Assembly (NCBI RefSeq): GCF_947498015.1 | Contig: NZ_CANMIR010000015.1 | Span: 27,044 to 91,043, forward strand | DNA: 64,000 nt | Reading direction: 5' to 3' | Source of the DNA: an uncultured Neptuniibacter sp. | GTDB taxonomy: Bacteria; Pseudomonadota; Gammaproteobacteria; Pseudomonadales; Balneatricaceae | Part shown: positions 18,043 to 27,221 of the stretch, one piece after another | Position numbering within the stretch: position 1 is the first letter of the stretch | Layout: each line of letters opens with the position of its first letter | The notes under the pieces: generated by a model | Databases searched by the model: none | The model's input: the letters and a program-made list of their open reading frames with translations, nothing else | What the model was told of the DNA's origin: nothing | Position numbers and translations under genes: made by a program

Positions 18043-19200
18043 TCACAGCAGGTCTGCTGCGTCTTCCATCAGCACGCGACGAGCAACGATGACGCGCATA
18101 ATTTCGTTAGTACCTTCCAGAATTCTGTGAACGCGGTTATCTCGAATATAGCGCTCCATCGGGTACTCTTTGATATATCCATTACCACCAAAGATCTGCA
18201 GCGCTTCATCAGCTACATTAAAACCGACATCGGTTGCGAATCGTTTTGCCATCGCACAGTAAGCGGTTTTATCAGGGTGGTTAGCATCCAGCTTTGCCGC
18301 CGCCATACGCACCATCTGACGCGCCGCAACTAACTCAGTTGCCATGTCGGCCAGTTTGAACTGCAGCGCCTGGAAATTGGCCAGCTCTTTACCAAACTGT
18401 TTACGCTCATGCATATAATCACGGGCACGGTTCAGTGCGGCCTGAGCTGTACCGATAGAGCAGGTCGCGATATTGATTCGACCGCCATCCAGACCTTTCA
18501 TTGCGATCTTGAAGCCATCACCTTCATTGCCTAACAGGGCAGATGCGGGAACGACAACATCTTCGAAGGTAATCATCCGTGTTGGCTGGCTATTCCAGCC
18601 CATCTTGTCCTCTTTACGGCCGTAAACGATCCCTTCAGCTTTGGCATCAACAGCAAACGCAGAGATCCCTTTTGGACCGTCTTCACCGGTACGCGCCATC
18701 ACAACCAGCACATCAGTGCTACCCGCGCCCGAGATAAAGATTTTGCTACCGTTGAGAATATAGTTGTCGCCTTCGCGGCGAGCCGTGGTTTTCAGAGAGG
18801 CTGCATCTGAACCGGCATTTGGCTCAGTCAGGCAGTATGACGCAAGTTTGGTACCTGCCGTCAGTTCAGGGCACCACTGCTGACGGATATCTTCGTTGCC
18901 GAAGTCCGCGATCATCCAGGTGGCCATATTGTGAATCGTGATAAAAGCAGTCGTCGAAGTACATCCCATCGCCAGCTGTTCAAAGATAATGCTGGCATCC
19001 AGACGACTCAGTCCCAATCCACCAACATCCTCCGGTGAATAGAGACCACAAAAGCCCATCTCACCGGCACTTTGTAATACTTCAACCGGGAAGATCTGCT
19101 CTTCATCCCACTTTGCTGCGTGGGGTTCAAATTCATTTTGCGCAAAGGCACGGGCCATGTCAGCGAATGCAATCTGATCTTCATTCAGCTCGAAATCCAT
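18043..19200 (-). CDS. Isobutyryl-CoA dehydrogenase (acyl-CoA dehydrogenase family)
   Basis: 385-residue flavoprotein dehydrogenase. FAD/substrate motifs are YCLTEPNAGSDAASLKT and FISGAGSTDVLVVMART. The catalytic Glu is in the C-terminal HRILEGTNEIMR. The GAGSTDVLVVMART stretch resembles the ACAD8/isobutyryl-CoA dehydrogenase group. It oxidises isobutyryl-CoA to methacrylyl-CoA and passes electrons to ETF. It follows mmsA after a 76-base gap containing a hairpin. Substrate specificity is inferred from operon content. Confidence 0.87.
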   Translation of the reverse strand: MDFELNEDQIAFADMARAFAQNEFEPHAAKWDEEQIFPVEVLQSAGEMGFCGLYSPEDVGGLGLSRLDASIIFEQLAMGCTSTTAFITIHNMATWMIADFGNEDIRQQWCPELTAGTKLASYCLTEPNAGSDAASLKTTARREGDNYILNGSKIFISGAGSTDVLVVMARTGEDGPKGISAFAVDAKAEGIVYGRKEDKMGWNSQPTRMITFEDVVVPASALLGNEGDGFKIAMKGLDGGRINIATCSIGTAQAALNRARDYMHERKQFGKELANFQALQFKLADMATELVAARQMVRMAAAKLDANHPDKTAYCAMAKRFATDVGFNVADEALQIFGGNGYIKEYPMERYIRDNRVHRILEGTNEIMRVIVARRVLMEDAADLL

Positions 19201-19218
19201 CGCTCTCTCCTTTAAGTG

Positions 19219-19244
19219 GAAAAGGGTCTCGCAAAGCGAGCCCC
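19219..19244 (-). terminator. Attenuator-like hairpin between mmsA and the dehydrogenase gene
   Basis: On the minus strand GGGGCTCGC, loop TTT, GCGAGACCC, then TTTTCC. The short T-run suggests partial termination, which would give more mmsA transcript than the downstream genes. It lies within the operon, so complete termination is unlikely. Confidence 0.55.
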
Positions 19245-19276
19245 TTTCTCATTATTGTTTTGCAATAATCCGTGAA

Positions 19277-20770
19277 TTACTTCAGCTGGATTGTTGTGTT
19301 AACGCCAGTATCGATGTCATCTTCGAACCAACGTGCAGTGACTGTCTTAGTCTCGGTGTAGAACTTAACCGCCTGCTTACCATAAGCGTGCTGATCACCG
19401 TAGAAAGACTTTCTCCAACCTGTGAAAGAGAACATTGGTAGAGGCACTGGTACAGGTACGTTGATACCGACCTGACCGACTTTGATCTCGTGCTGGTACT
19501 TACGTGCTGCCGCACCAGAAGAGGTGAACATAGAGGTACCGTTACCGTATGGGTTTTCGTTGATCAGCTCGATCGCTTCTTCCAGCGTGTCTACTTCCAG
19601 AGCGATCAGTACAGGACCAAAGATCTCTTCCTGGTAGATCGACATATCACGTGTTACACCACGGAACATCGTTGGGCCAACCCAGTTACCATCAGGGAAA
19701 CCATCAACTACACACTCAGAACCGTCCAGAATACATTCAGCACCGGCGTCTTTACCTTCCTGAATGAAGTTCAGTACACGCTCACGTGCCTGCGGGTTGA
19801 TCAGAGGACCAAAGCCCGCTTCTGGGTCATCCCATGCGCCTGGGCGTACTTTTGCCAGGGCATCGCGTACTTCAGGGATCCATTCACGCGCTTCACCTAC
19901 GAATACAGCAACAGAGATTGCCATGCAGCGCTGACCTGCAGCACCGACAGAAGCACCTGCGATGCTGTTAACAACCTGGTTTTTAGACGCATCCGGCATG
20001 ACAACCATGTGGTTCTTCGCGCCCGCGAACGCCTGAACACGTTTCATCTTGTCAGTACCGGTACGGTAGATATGCTCACCGACATTCACCGAACCGACGA
20101 AAGAGATCGCTGGAGTATCTTTGTGAACCAGTAGCTGGTCTACAACATCTTTAGCACCGTGAACTACCTGTAGCAGACCGTCTGGAGCGCCCGCTTCTTT
20201 GAACAGTTCGGCCAGCAGCATCGGTGTGAGTGGATCCTGCTCAGATGGCTTCAGTACGAATGTGTTACCGCACGCGATCGCCATTGGGAACATCCATAGT
20301 GGGATCATTGCCGGGAAGTTGAAGGGCGTGATACCTACACATACACCCAGAGGCTGAGTGATGCTGTAGCAGTCAATTTTACGCGCTACGTTTTCAACCG
20401 TTTCCCCCATAGACAGGGATGCGATATTACAAGCGTGCTCAACAACTTCGATACCACGCCATACATCACCTTTCGCATCTTCAAAAGTCTTACCAACTTC
20501 CTGAGAGATCAGACGTGCGATATCATCCTGACGCTCTTTCAGAATCGCCTGGTAACGCAGCATCAGACGAGCACGTTCACCGATTGGTGTATCTTTCCAA
20601 TCTTCAAAAGCCGCTTTGGCAGCATCAATCGCCTGCTCTACTTCATCAGCTGTCGCACATGGAACCTGCGCAATCACTTCCTGAGTTGCAGGGTTAGTAA
20701 CTGGAATCCAGTTATCGGATTTGCTCTGAACTAGTTCGCCGTTAATTAGAAGAGGTACTTGCTGTGTCAT
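19277..20770 (-). CDS. mmsA: Methylmalonate-semialdehyde dehydrogenase (CoA-acylating)
   Basis: 497-residue aldehyde dehydrogenase of the MmsA/IolA branch. Diagnostic motifs are [47 protein letters not shown], catalytic C282 in [11 protein letters not shown], and the late [14 protein letters not shown]. It converts methylmalonate semialdehyde, CoA and NAD+ to propionyl-CoA with CO2 release, ending the valine branch. It is first in the operon and divergent from an AraC-type regulator, the same layout as mmsR-mmsA in Pseudomonas. Confidence 0.93.
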   Translation of the reverse strand: MTQQVPLLINGELVQSKSDNWIPVTNPATQEVIAQVPCATADEVEQAIDAAKAAFEDWKDTPIGERARLMLRYQAILKERQDDIARLISQEVGKTFEDAKGDVWRGIEVVEHACNIASLSMGETVENVARKIDCYSITQPLGVCVGITPFNFPAMIPLWMFPMAIACGNTFVLKPSEQDPLTPMLLAELFKEAGAPDGLLQVVHGAKDVVDQLLVHKDTPAISFVGSVNVGEHIYRTGTDKMKRVQAFAGAKNHMVVMPDASKNQVVNSIAGASVGAAGQRCMAISVAVFVGEAREWIPEVRDALAKVRPGAWDDPEAGFGPLINPQARERVLNFIQEGKDAGAECILDGSECVVDGFPDGNWVGPTMFRGVTRDMSIYQEEIFGPVLIALEVDTLEEAIELINENPYGNGTSMFTSSGAAARKYQHEIKVGQVGINVPVPVPLPMFSFTGWRKSFYGDQHAYGKQAVKFYTETKTVTARWFEDDIDTGVNTTIQLK

Positions 20771-20852
20771 GCTCTGATACCTGTTTATTTGTTATTAGTT
20801 GTGTGCGGAACAGTGATGTTCCTGTCGTACTTCCTACTCGATAGATACTTTG

Positions 20853-20874
20853 TACCATGCACCCTACCATTGCA
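20853..20874. promoter_or_regulatory. Candidate MmsR half-sites (direct repeat)
   Basis: TACCATGCA (20853-20861) and TACCATTGCA (20865-20874) form an imperfect direct repeat in the mmsA-mmsR intergenic region, about 85 bases upstream of the mmsA start. AraC-type activators commonly bind direct repeats near the -35 box. This is a suggestion only. Confidence 0.3.
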
Positions 20875-20920
20875 GGATTGATAATCTTGTCTTATTAATG
20901 GACTATATTGCGATTCTATA

Positions 20921-20935
20921 AGTAATTTCCCTTAT
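20921..20935. promoter_or_regulatory. AATTTCCCTTAT element in the mmsA-mmsR region
   Basis: AGTAATTTCCCTTAT shares AATTTCCCTTAT with 44802-44813 and fits the right half of the AGGG-N4-CCCT elements. It ends 15 bases before the mmsR start codon and about 150 bases upstream of mmsA. Confidence 0.45.
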
Positions 20936-20950
20936 ACATAGGTCGCATCT

Positions 20951-21865
20951 ATGAGCTCACCATCCAACTGGCCACTGCCCCCGGAGAGTATCCGCTTTGT
21001 AATTCCCCGCCGTGTAATCAGTGAGTTAGCTATGAATCCATTGAGCGAGGGCCTGTACCCGCTGGGGATGGGATACTATCGTCAGGCTAGCGGTCATCAG
21101 ATGGAACGAAAGGAGCATGATGACAATCTGTTGATTTATTGCCTTGAGGGTGAGGGTGAGGGGATCATCAATGGGCAAAAATCACGGATCCGTTCTGGTG
21201 ATATATTGCTGATTCCAAAAGGGGTTCCGCATACCTATCAAGCACGTAAACGTAAACCCTGGACGATCTATTGGGTCCACTTCCATGGTAATCATGCAGA
21301 GGCGTTTGTTCAGCATCTACAGCAACGCGAAAGCAATCACCGCCATTACATCATGCCGATCGGCATCCATTCTCGCCTAGCCAGCGATTTTGAAGCCCTG
21401 CTAGAAGCGCGTGAATCCACCTATAACATCAATGCTTATATCTGTGCGGCGAATCAATTACGGCAGATCCTCAGTCATATCGCCCTGTTACAGCCTCTCG
21501 CCCGGCAGAAACAGTCTCGGGGCGGTTTGGATATTGAGCGCGTCCACAGTCTGATGCAGACCCATATCCATGAACAGTTGGATCTGGATACACTGGCCGG
21601 GTCGATCAGCCTCTCAAAATACCATTTTGTAAAAAAATATAAGGAGGTAACCGGCACGACTCCGATCAATCATTTTATCCAGCTTAAGATTGAGCGCGCC
21701 TGCCACCTCCTCGATACCACCAACAATGGGATCAACGAGGTTGCGTTTGCCGTTGGGTATGAAGATGCCTATTACTTCTCCAGGATCTTTAAAAAACTGA
21801 TGGGGGTTTCACCCAGCCAGTACCGGAAGATGCGAACAGGCGCTTATCCATACAAGAGCACCTAA
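20951..21865 (+). CDS. mmsR: AraC-family regulator, likely activator of the mms operon
   Basis: 304 residues. An N-terminal cupin/AraC-binding domain (about 25-165, with IINGQKSRIRSGDILLIPKG and PHTY) is followed by the C-terminal double helix-turn-helix (DLDTLAGSISLSKYHFVKKY; NEVAFAVGYEDAYYFSRIFK; MGVSPSQYRK). It is divergent from mmsA with 180 bases between start codons. This matches the Pseudomonas mmsR-mmsAB arrangement, in which MmsR activates the operon in response to valine or its metabolites. AGG eight bases before the ATG serves as ribosome-binding site. Confidence 0.82.
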   Translation: MSSPSNWPLPPESIRFVIPRRVISELAMNPLSEGLYPLGMGYYRQASGHQMERKEHDDNLLIYCLEGEGEGIINGQKSRIRSGDILLIPKGVPHTYQARKRKPWTIYWVHFHGNHAEAFVQHLQQRESNHRHYIMPIGIHSRLASDFEALLEARESTYNINAYICAANQLRQILSHIALLQPLARQKQSRGGLDIERVHSLMQTHIHEQLDLDTLAGSISLSKYHFVKKYKEVTGTTPINHFIQLKIERACHLLDTTNNGINEVAFAVGYEDAYYFSRIFKKLMGVSPSQYRKMRTGAYPYKST

Positions 21866-21939
21866 CTCACATCTCCGATAACCTGCTGAGCTGTCTGCCT
21901 GAAACTTTACGGCATGAGGATTCACTCAAGCACTACAAC

Positions 21940-22461
21940 TTACTCCCTTTCCCCAACAGGAATCATGATGTGTGCATATGGAGTATCCTTCCACATCACG
22001 TAGGGACCTCCTGCAGCGGGGTCATCTGTCATGCCTTTGAGTATCTCTTTAGGCACAATCAACATCAGATGCGGCCCCTCTTTAATAAAATCATGGGCCT
22101 TCATGGGATTAGGGTGATACGGATCTGAATTACTCACACCCCCATCACCCTGAAGCATGTATGAAACACCGATGCCCTCTGCTCTGAAATCGGCCTGATT
22201 ACTAACAGCTGTCAGCATTTTCATCCACTGCGCATCATTACAGATAGGCGCATTATCATCAGGGAGCGTTTCAGGCATACAAACCCAGCCGTTACGACCT
22301 TCAACCAACGTTTTTCCACGATAGATCACTGTCGCTTCAGCACTCACCATAGAGGGTGCAGCTGAACGTGCACGGTCAATCAGTGCTTGGGTATCATCAG
22401 CAAATGATAAGAAAGATATAAATGATCCTGCTGCGACCAACAGGAGTTTTTTGGTGTACAT
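21940..22461 (-). CDS. Hypothetical exported protein
   Basis: 173 residues with a clear signal peptide (KKLLLVAAGSFISFLSFADD). The mature part includes EATVIYRGKTLVEGRNGWVC, CNDAQWMKMLTAVSN, GVSYMLQGDGGVSN and PHLMLIVPKEILKGM. Two Cys (WVCMPE and APICNDAQ) could form a disulfide in the periplasm. It ends PYAHIMIPVGERE. I do not recognise the family. GGAGGT five bases before the ATG supports the start. It is a single gene convergent with mmsR and shows no obvious link to amino acid catabolism. Confidence 0.7.
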   Translation of the reverse strand: MYTKKLLLVAAGSFISFLSFADDTQALIDRARSAAPSMVSAEATVIYRGKTLVEGRNGWVCMPETLPDDNAPICNDAQWMKMLTAVSNQADFRAEGIGVSYMLQGDGGVSNSDPYHPNPMKAHDFIKEGPHLMLIVPKEILKGMTDDPAAGGPYVMWKDTPYAHIMIPVGERE

Positions 22462-22597
22462 GGTCGACCTCCATCTATTCTGTTTACGAGATCAATAACC
22501 CAGTACAGAGAAAGGTTATCTGAATGTCACCACTAAAGTGTAGGTGCTACACAGATCTCATTCCAACCAGAACAACACCACTGGCGGCCGAAGGGGC

Positions 22598-22629
22598 AAA
22601 AATAAAAAAGCCGGACTGACAAGTCCGGC
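22598..22629 (-). terminator. Terminator of the thiolase gene
   Basis: GCCGGACT (22610-22617), loop GACA, AGTCCGGC (22622-22629); on the minus strand it is followed by TTTTTTATTTTT. It lies about 110 bases past the thiolase stop codon. Confidence 0.88.
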
Positions 22630-22738
22630 AAAACCAACCATAACACAGAGCCTTACAGGTGGGGCCACGGCCCCAGCCGATAAGTTGGTTGCAATGAGCT
22701 GCCATCACGACGAAAAGCAGCCCCCTATCAGAAAACAA

Positions 22739-23920
22739 TCAGAGCATTTCAACCGCAACAGCTGTCGCTTCACCACCACCTATACACAGGGATGCAACAC
22801 CCTTCGACAGACCTTTCTGTTTTAGCGCATGCAGCAGTGTCACCATGATACGTGAACCACTTGAACCGATCGGATGCCCAAGAGCGCAGGCACCACCACG
22901 GACATTGACTTTATCACTGTCCAATCCCATCTCATTGATCGCCAGCATCGATACCACAGCAAACGCTTCATTGATCTCATACAGATCAACATCATCTTTG
23001 CTCCAACCCGCTTTATCCAGAGCTTTCTGAATGGCACCGATTGGCGCAATAGTGAACTCAGCAGGAAGCTGGGCATGTGTTGAGTGAGAGACGATGCGTG
23101 CCAATGGCTGCAGCCCTTTAGCCTTCGCCTCAGACTCTTTCATAAGAACTAAGGCAGAGCCGCCATCAGAGATTGAGCTGGAGTTTGCAGCGGTGACGGT
23201 TCCGTCCTTCTTAAAAGCGGGCTTTAGGCTGCGGATCTTATCGATGCGCGCATTACCTGGCTGCTCATCAGTATCGACAACCACTTCACCTCTACGAGAG
23301 GTAATTGTGACTGGCGCAATCTCTTCAACAAACTCGCCCTTCTCAATAGCAGAGATCGCTTTCTCCAGTGAGCTGATCGCAAAATCATCCATCGCTTCAC
23401 GTGTGACGTTGTATGCATCTGCGCTCTTCTGAGCATAACTACCCATCAGACCGCCTTCATACGCATCTTCCAGGCCATCAAAAAACATGTGGTCAATCAC
23501 CTGACCATGACCCATCCGCATACCTGAACGGGCTTTAGGCAGGATATAAGGAGACTGACTCATATTCTCCATTCCGCCTGCGACCATCACATCTGCAGAA
23601 CCTGCCAGAATCTGATCATGAGCCAGCATGACTGCCTTCATACCGGAGCCGCACATCTTATTAACTGTTGTACAACCCGCTGCATCCGGGATGCCCGCCG
23701 CACGAGATGCCTGACGTGCCGGGGCCTGACCCAGACCTGCAGGTAGCACACACCCCATCACAACTTCATCAACATCTGCAGCCTGAATACCCGCACGCTC
23801 AACAGCAGCTTTAATCGCAGTTGCACACAGATCCGGTGCACGAACATCGCTTAGAGAACCCATCATACCGCCCATCGGGGTACGCGCTGCGCTCACAATA
23901 ACTACTGCATCCTGACTCAT
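22739..23920 (-). CDS. Acetyl-CoA C-acetyltransferase (thiolase)
   Basis: 393-residue thiolase. The acyl-accepting Cys is in TTVNKMCGSGMKA, the GHPIGSSGSRI His motif is present, and the second catalytic Cys is in ASLCIGGGEATA. The length and N-terminus (VIVSAARTPMGGMMGSLSDV) fit degradative/biosynthetic acetoacetyl-CoA thiolases (AtoB/PhaA type). Leucine breakdown ends in acetyl-CoA and acetoacetate; after activation the latter is split by this enzyme. A LiuR-like palindrome in its promoter supports that role. It has its own promoter and terminator. No acetoacetate CoA-transferase gene is visible in the window. Confidence 0.87.
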   Translation of the reverse strand: MSQDAVVIVSAARTPMGGMMGSLSDVRAPDLCATAIKAAVERAGIQAADVDEVVMGCVLPAGLGQAPARQASRAAGIPDAAGCTTVNKMCGSGMKAVMLAHDQILAGSADVMVAGGMENMSQSPYILPKARSGMRMGHGQVIDHMFFDGLEDAYEGGLMGSYAQKSADAYNVTREAMDDFAISSLEKAISAIEKGEFVEEIAPVTITSRRGEVVVDTDEQPGNARIDKIRSLKPAFKKDGTVTAANSSSISDGGSALVLMKESEAKAKGLQPLARIVSHSTHAQLPAEFTIAPIGAIQKALDKAGWSKDDVDLYEINEAFAVVSMLAINEMGLDSDKVNVRGGACALGHPIGSSGSRIMVTLLHALKQKGLSKGVASLCIGGGEATAVAVEML

Positions 23921-23941
23921 ATTTTCACCTTACTATTACCA

Positions 23942-23972
23942 TTATTAGTTGACGTTAACGTCAACCTGTCGA
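23942..23972 (-). promoter_or_regulatory. Thiolase promoter with LiuR-like operator
   Basis: A perfect 18-bp palindrome, GTTGACGTTAACGTCAAC, lies at 23948-23965. On the minus strand a -35-like TCGACA (23972-23967) and a -10-like TAATAA (23947-23942) flank it with a 19-base spacer. That is the long spacer typical of promoters controlled by MerR-family proteins. The core TTnACGTnnACGTnAA is shared with the site before liuR. Confidence 0.7.
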
Positions 23973-23973
23973 G

Positions 23974-24000
23974 AAAAAAAGGGGTGCGGCTCCGCACCCC
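23974..24000 (-). terminator. Terminator of the liv transporter operon
   Basis: GGGGTGCG, loop of four, CGCACCCC (23981-24000); on the minus strand it is followed by seven T residues. It starts 15 bases past the livM stop codon and abuts the thiolase promoter. Confidence 0.92.
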
Positions 24001-24015
24001 GTAATATCTAATCTC

Positions 24016-24942
24016 TTAGCTAAAGTTTTTCTTCATAAACTTCTGGAACTCACCCACGATACCGCTGCGGAACGCCAGTACACAGATTACGAAGATCAGA
24101 CCCATGATGATGTGGATATAGTTACCCAATTCACCACCCGACAGGTAGTTCTGAATCGTTACCACAGCACCCGCGCCAACGATTGGACCGAAGATCGTAC
24201 CCATACCGCCTAGCAGTGTCATCAGCACCACCTCACCGGACATATGCCAGTGCGCATCGGTCAGAGATGCAAGCTGGAATACCAGTGTCTTGGTAGAGCC
24301 CGCCAGACCTGCCAGCGCAGATGAGATAACAAAGGCAGCCCACTTATAATCGTTAACGTTGTAACCCAGAGAGATCGCACGTGGCTCATTTTCACGGATC
24401 GCCTTAAGAATTTGACCAAATGGTGAGTGAATTGTTCTATTCACCACCCAGAAGCCAAACAGGAAGATCGCAAACACGAAGTAGTACATATTCATGTTGT
24501 CACTGAGGTCGATCAGACCGAACAGATGACCACGAGGAACACCCTGCATGCCATCCTCACCACCGGTGAACGGCGCCTGCAGATAGACGAAGAAGGCTAG
24601 CTGCGCCAGGGCCAGCGTTACCATCGCGAAGTAGATACCTTCACGTTTTACCGCCAGCTTACCGTAAACCGCACCCAGAGCCGCCGCTGCACCGGTACCA
24701 CACAGGATACCCAGCTCCGGCGTCAGACCCGCTTCCATCATCATGTAACCGGTGATGTAACCCCCTGTACCCAGGAAAGCAGCGTGACCGAATGAGAGCA
24801 GCCCAACATAACCCAGTAGCAGGTTGAAAGCACAGGCAAACAGTGCGAAACACAACACCTTCATCACAAATACAGGGTATAAAACGAAGGGAGCAACGAG
24901 ACCCAGTGCAACCAGTGCAACAGCAGATTTACTAATTTTCAT
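24016..24942 (-). CDS. livM: Branched-chain amino acid ABC transporter permease LivM
   Basis: 308-residue inner-membrane permease with about eight hydrophobic segments. LLGYVGLLSFGHAAFLGTGGY and SPFGQILKAIRENEPRAISLGY (the cytoplasmic EAA-like loop contacting the ATPases) are classic LivM motifs. It pairs with LivH to form the membrane channel. The ATG at 24942 (MKISKSAVAL) has AAGGAG six bases upstream; an upstream ATG is less likely. It is last in the liv operon and starts 10 bases after the livH stop. Confidence 0.92.
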   Translation of the reverse strand: MKISKSAVALVALGLVAPFVLYPVFVMKVLCFALFACAFNLLLGYVGLLSFGHAAFLGTGGYITGYMMMEAGLTPELGILCGTGAAAALGAVYGKLAVKREGIYFAMVTLALAQLAFFVYLQAPFTGGEDGMQGVPRGHLFGLIDLSDNMNMYYFVFAIFLFGFWVVNRTIHSPFGQILKAIRENEPRAISLGYNVNDYKWAAFVISSALAGLAGSTKTLVFQLASLTDAHWHMSGEVVLMTLLGGMGTIFGPIVGAGAVVTIQNYLSGGELGNYIHIIMGLIFVICVLAFRSGIVGEFQKFMKKNFS

Positions 24943-24952
24943 CTCGTACTCC

Positions 24953-25840
24953 TTAAGCTTCTTTACCAAACAGACCGGCAGGCTTAGTCAACAGTACTAT
25001 CACCATGACGGCGAAGATTACTGTTGTAGAGGCTTCAGGATAGAAGTACTTAGTTAAGCCCTCTACGACCCCCATGCCGAGACCTGTCAAAATTGCACCC
25101 CCTATCGAACCCATCCCGCCGATTACTACGATGGCAAACACCACAATCAGCATGTTCGAGCCCATATCAGGCGATACAGAGTAAACCGGTGCTGCCATGA
25201 CGCCAGCAAAGCCAGCCAGACCTACACCAAAACCAAACGTCAGCGTGACGATCAACGGTACGTTGATACCAAACGCCTGCATCAACTGCGGATTTTCAGT
25301 ACCCGCTCGCAGGTATGCACCCAGCTTGGTTTTCTCGATCATATACCAGGTTCCCGCACACACTACGATCGATGCAAGGATGATCCAGGCACGATAATTA
25401 GGCAGATACATGAACGGTAAACGGTTACCACCTTTTAATTGCTCAGGGATCGCGTAAGAGAGACCTGAGGAACCGTATAGGTGCGTAAATGCCCCCTGAA
25501 GAATCAGCGCCAGACCGAAGGTCAGCAGCAGACTGTACAGGTGGTCTTCATTCGCGATAGGGCGCAACAGGAAGCGCTCCATCAAAATTCCTAAAAACCC
25601 GACTGCAAGCGGTACAAACAGCAGCGCAGCCCAGTAATTAATGCCCATGTAGTTGAGAGCCATCCAGGCGAAAAATGCGCCTAGCATATACAACGCACCC
25701 TGGGCGAAGTTGATAATTTTTAACAGTCCGAAAATGATCGCCAAACCCAGACTGAGAAGTGCATAGAATGAACCGTTAATCAGGCCCACCAGCAGCTGGC
25801 CGAAAAGGCCAAAGAGATTGATACCGAGAAATGTTGCCAT
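24953..25840 (-). CDS. livH: Branched-chain amino acid ABC transporter permease LivH
   Basis: 295-residue inner-membrane permease. It has LLVGLINGSFYALLSLGLAI near the start, FGLLKIINFAQGALYMLGA and GAYLRAGTENPQLMQAFGIN, the EAA-type coupling loop. It forms the translocation pathway with LivM. It follows the substrate-binding protein gene after a 166-base gap containing a hairpin, so expression may step down at that point. Confidence 0.92.
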   Translation of the reverse strand: MATFLGINLFGLFGQLLVGLINGSFYALLSLGLAIIFGLLKIINFAQGALYMLGAFFAWMALNYMGINYWAALLFVPLAVGFLGILMERFLLRPIANEDHLYSLLLTFGLALILQGAFTHLYGSSGLSYAIPEQLKGGNRLPFMYLPNYRAWIILASIVVCAGTWYMIEKTKLGAYLRAGTENPQLMQAFGINVPLIVTLTFGFGVGLAGFAGVMAAPVYSVSPDMGSNMLIVVFAIVVIGGMGSIGGAILTGLGMGVVEGLTKYFYPEASTTVIFAVMVIVLLTKPAGLFGKEA

Positions 25841-25923
25841 AACTCTCCACCCCTATCCGATGTAGTTTGCTACTTCTATTGGTAGCTTGACCGGAATTCA
25901 CCAAACGCTAAAGAGAGTTAAAT

Positions 25924-25951
25924 AGAGCCGCCTTGATGATGATGCGGCTCT
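25924..25951. repeat. Hairpin between the binding-protein gene and livH
   Basis: AGAGCCGC (25924-25931) pairs with GCGGCTCT (25944-25951), with a 12-base loop. On the minus strand it is followed by ATTTAAC, a poor T-run. Placed between the highly expressed binding-protein gene and the permeases, it could be a partial terminator or a 3'-end stabiliser. Confidence 0.6.
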
Positions 25952-26006
25952 GTCTCTTACTTAACCAGAGATCGGGTGGAAGTCGCCCTCCACCCAAGCA
26001 ATGCAA

Positions 26007-27221
26007 TTACTTTTTAGCCGTGAAGTTGCACTGATCCATCATAGGACCAAATGCGACATCTCCAGGGATAACCTGCTCAATTGCAAAGATATCGTCTTCG
26101 TTGCTGCGCTCATCCGCTTTCTTGATACGTACCTGGTACATATCGTGAACCATACGGCCGTCTGCACGCAGCTCAGCGTTACGAGCGAAGAAGTCATTTG
26201 GCTTGTTCTTCTTCATCACAGCCATAACTGCATCAGCATCGTCTGTGCCCGCTTCTTTGATCGCGTTCAGGTAGTGCATAGTCATAGAGTAAGCACCCGC
26301 CTGACCCATTGCCGGGATAGTACCGTGACGCTCTTTGAAGCGCTTAGACCAAGCACGGGTCTCATCATCCATATCCCAGTAGAAACCTGTTGTCAGCTTC
26401 ATACCGCCTGCGATATTTGGATCCAGAGCCTTAGCGTTATGTGTGAATACCAACAGACCCGCTACATCAGCTGTTTCAGTCAGACCGAACTCAGCCGCTG
26501 TTTTCAGGGAGTTTACGAAGTCAGCACCTGCGTTCGCCAGGGCTACAACGTCTGCACCTGAGGACTGAGCCTGAAGGACATAAGAGGAGAAGTCAGTCGT
26601 GCCCAGTGGCGCACGTACCGCACCTACAACTTCACCGCCATTAGAATTGATTACGCCTGTTGCTACTTTTTCCAGAGCGTGACCAAACGCATAGTCAGCC
26701 GTGATGAAGAACCATTTCTTCTTACCCGCGTCCAGCATTGGCTTAACAGTACCGTTTGCCAAGGCTACTACGTTATAAGTCCAGTGAGCGTTGTATGGAG
26801 AACATGCCTTAGTTGTGAAAGCATGAGATGCGGACGTAGAGATCAGAGCGATCTTTTTGTTATCAGTCAGTACTTTAGTTACAGCACCGGTAACAGAAGA
26901 AGCTACCAGACCGTTTACTGCATCAACACCTTCACTTTCTACCCACTCACGCACTTTTGCAGAGCCGATATCAGCTTTATTCTGGTCATCCGCACTGACA
27001 ATCTCAATTGGCTTACCCAGAACGGTACCACCGAAATCTTCAACGGCCATCTCAACGGCTGTTACACAACCTTTACCACAGATATCTGAGTAAACACCGC
27101 CCATATCTGCCAGTACACCGATCTTAACTTTGTCATCAGAGATACCTGCTGCCTGAGCACCAGATACGGCAAATGCTGTTGCGACTGCTGCTGTCAGCAG
27201 AGATTTCTTCATTGGTTTCAT
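26007..27221 (-). CDS. ABC transporter substrate-binding protein (LivJ/Peripla_BP_6 type)
   Basis: 404 residues: signal peptide MKKSLLTAAVATAFAVSGAQA, then VKIGVLADMGGVYSDICGKG, EMAVEDFGGTVLGKPIEIVS, VDAVNGLVASSVTGAV and YAFGHALEKVATGVI. It is a periplasmic binding protein of the branched-chain amino acid/amide class. Two Cys pairs (CGKGC, and later ACSPYNAHW and QCNFTAKK) are present. The protein sits between livF and livH, so it feeds this transporter. AGGAGA eight bases before the first ATG sets the start. The ligand could be a BCAA or a related organic acid. Confidence 0.88.
   Translation of the reverse strand: MKPMKKSLLTAAVATAFAVSGAQAAGISDDKVKIGVLADMGGVYSDICGKGCVTAVEMAVEDFGGTVLGKPIEIVSADDQNKADIGSAKVREWVESEGVDAVNGLVASSVTGAVTKVLTDNKKIALISTSASHAFTTKACSPYNAHWTYNVVALANGTVKPMLDAGKKKWFFITADYAFGHALEKVATGVINSNGGEVVGAVRAPLGTTDFSSYVLQAQSSGADVVALANAGADFVNSLKTAAEFGLTETADVAGLLVFTHNAKALDPNIAGGMKLTTGFYWDMDDETRAWSKRFKERHGTIPAMGQAGAYSMTMHYLNAIKEAGTDDADAVMAVMKKNKPNDFFARNAELRADGRMVHDMYQVRIKKADERSNEDDIFAIEQVIPGDVAFGPMMDQCNFTAKK

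Noticed and set aside
19490..20134. Long plus-strand open frame (214 codons) opposite mmsA
   Set aside because: It lies wholly inside mmsA, whose motifs and length are fully normal; the antisense frame has no recognisable domain.
26001..26561. Plus-strand open frame (186 codons) opposite the substrate-binding protein gene
   Set aside because: It is fully antisense to a well-supported gene, rich in Cys/His/Thr from reversed codons, with no ribosome-binding site or family motif.
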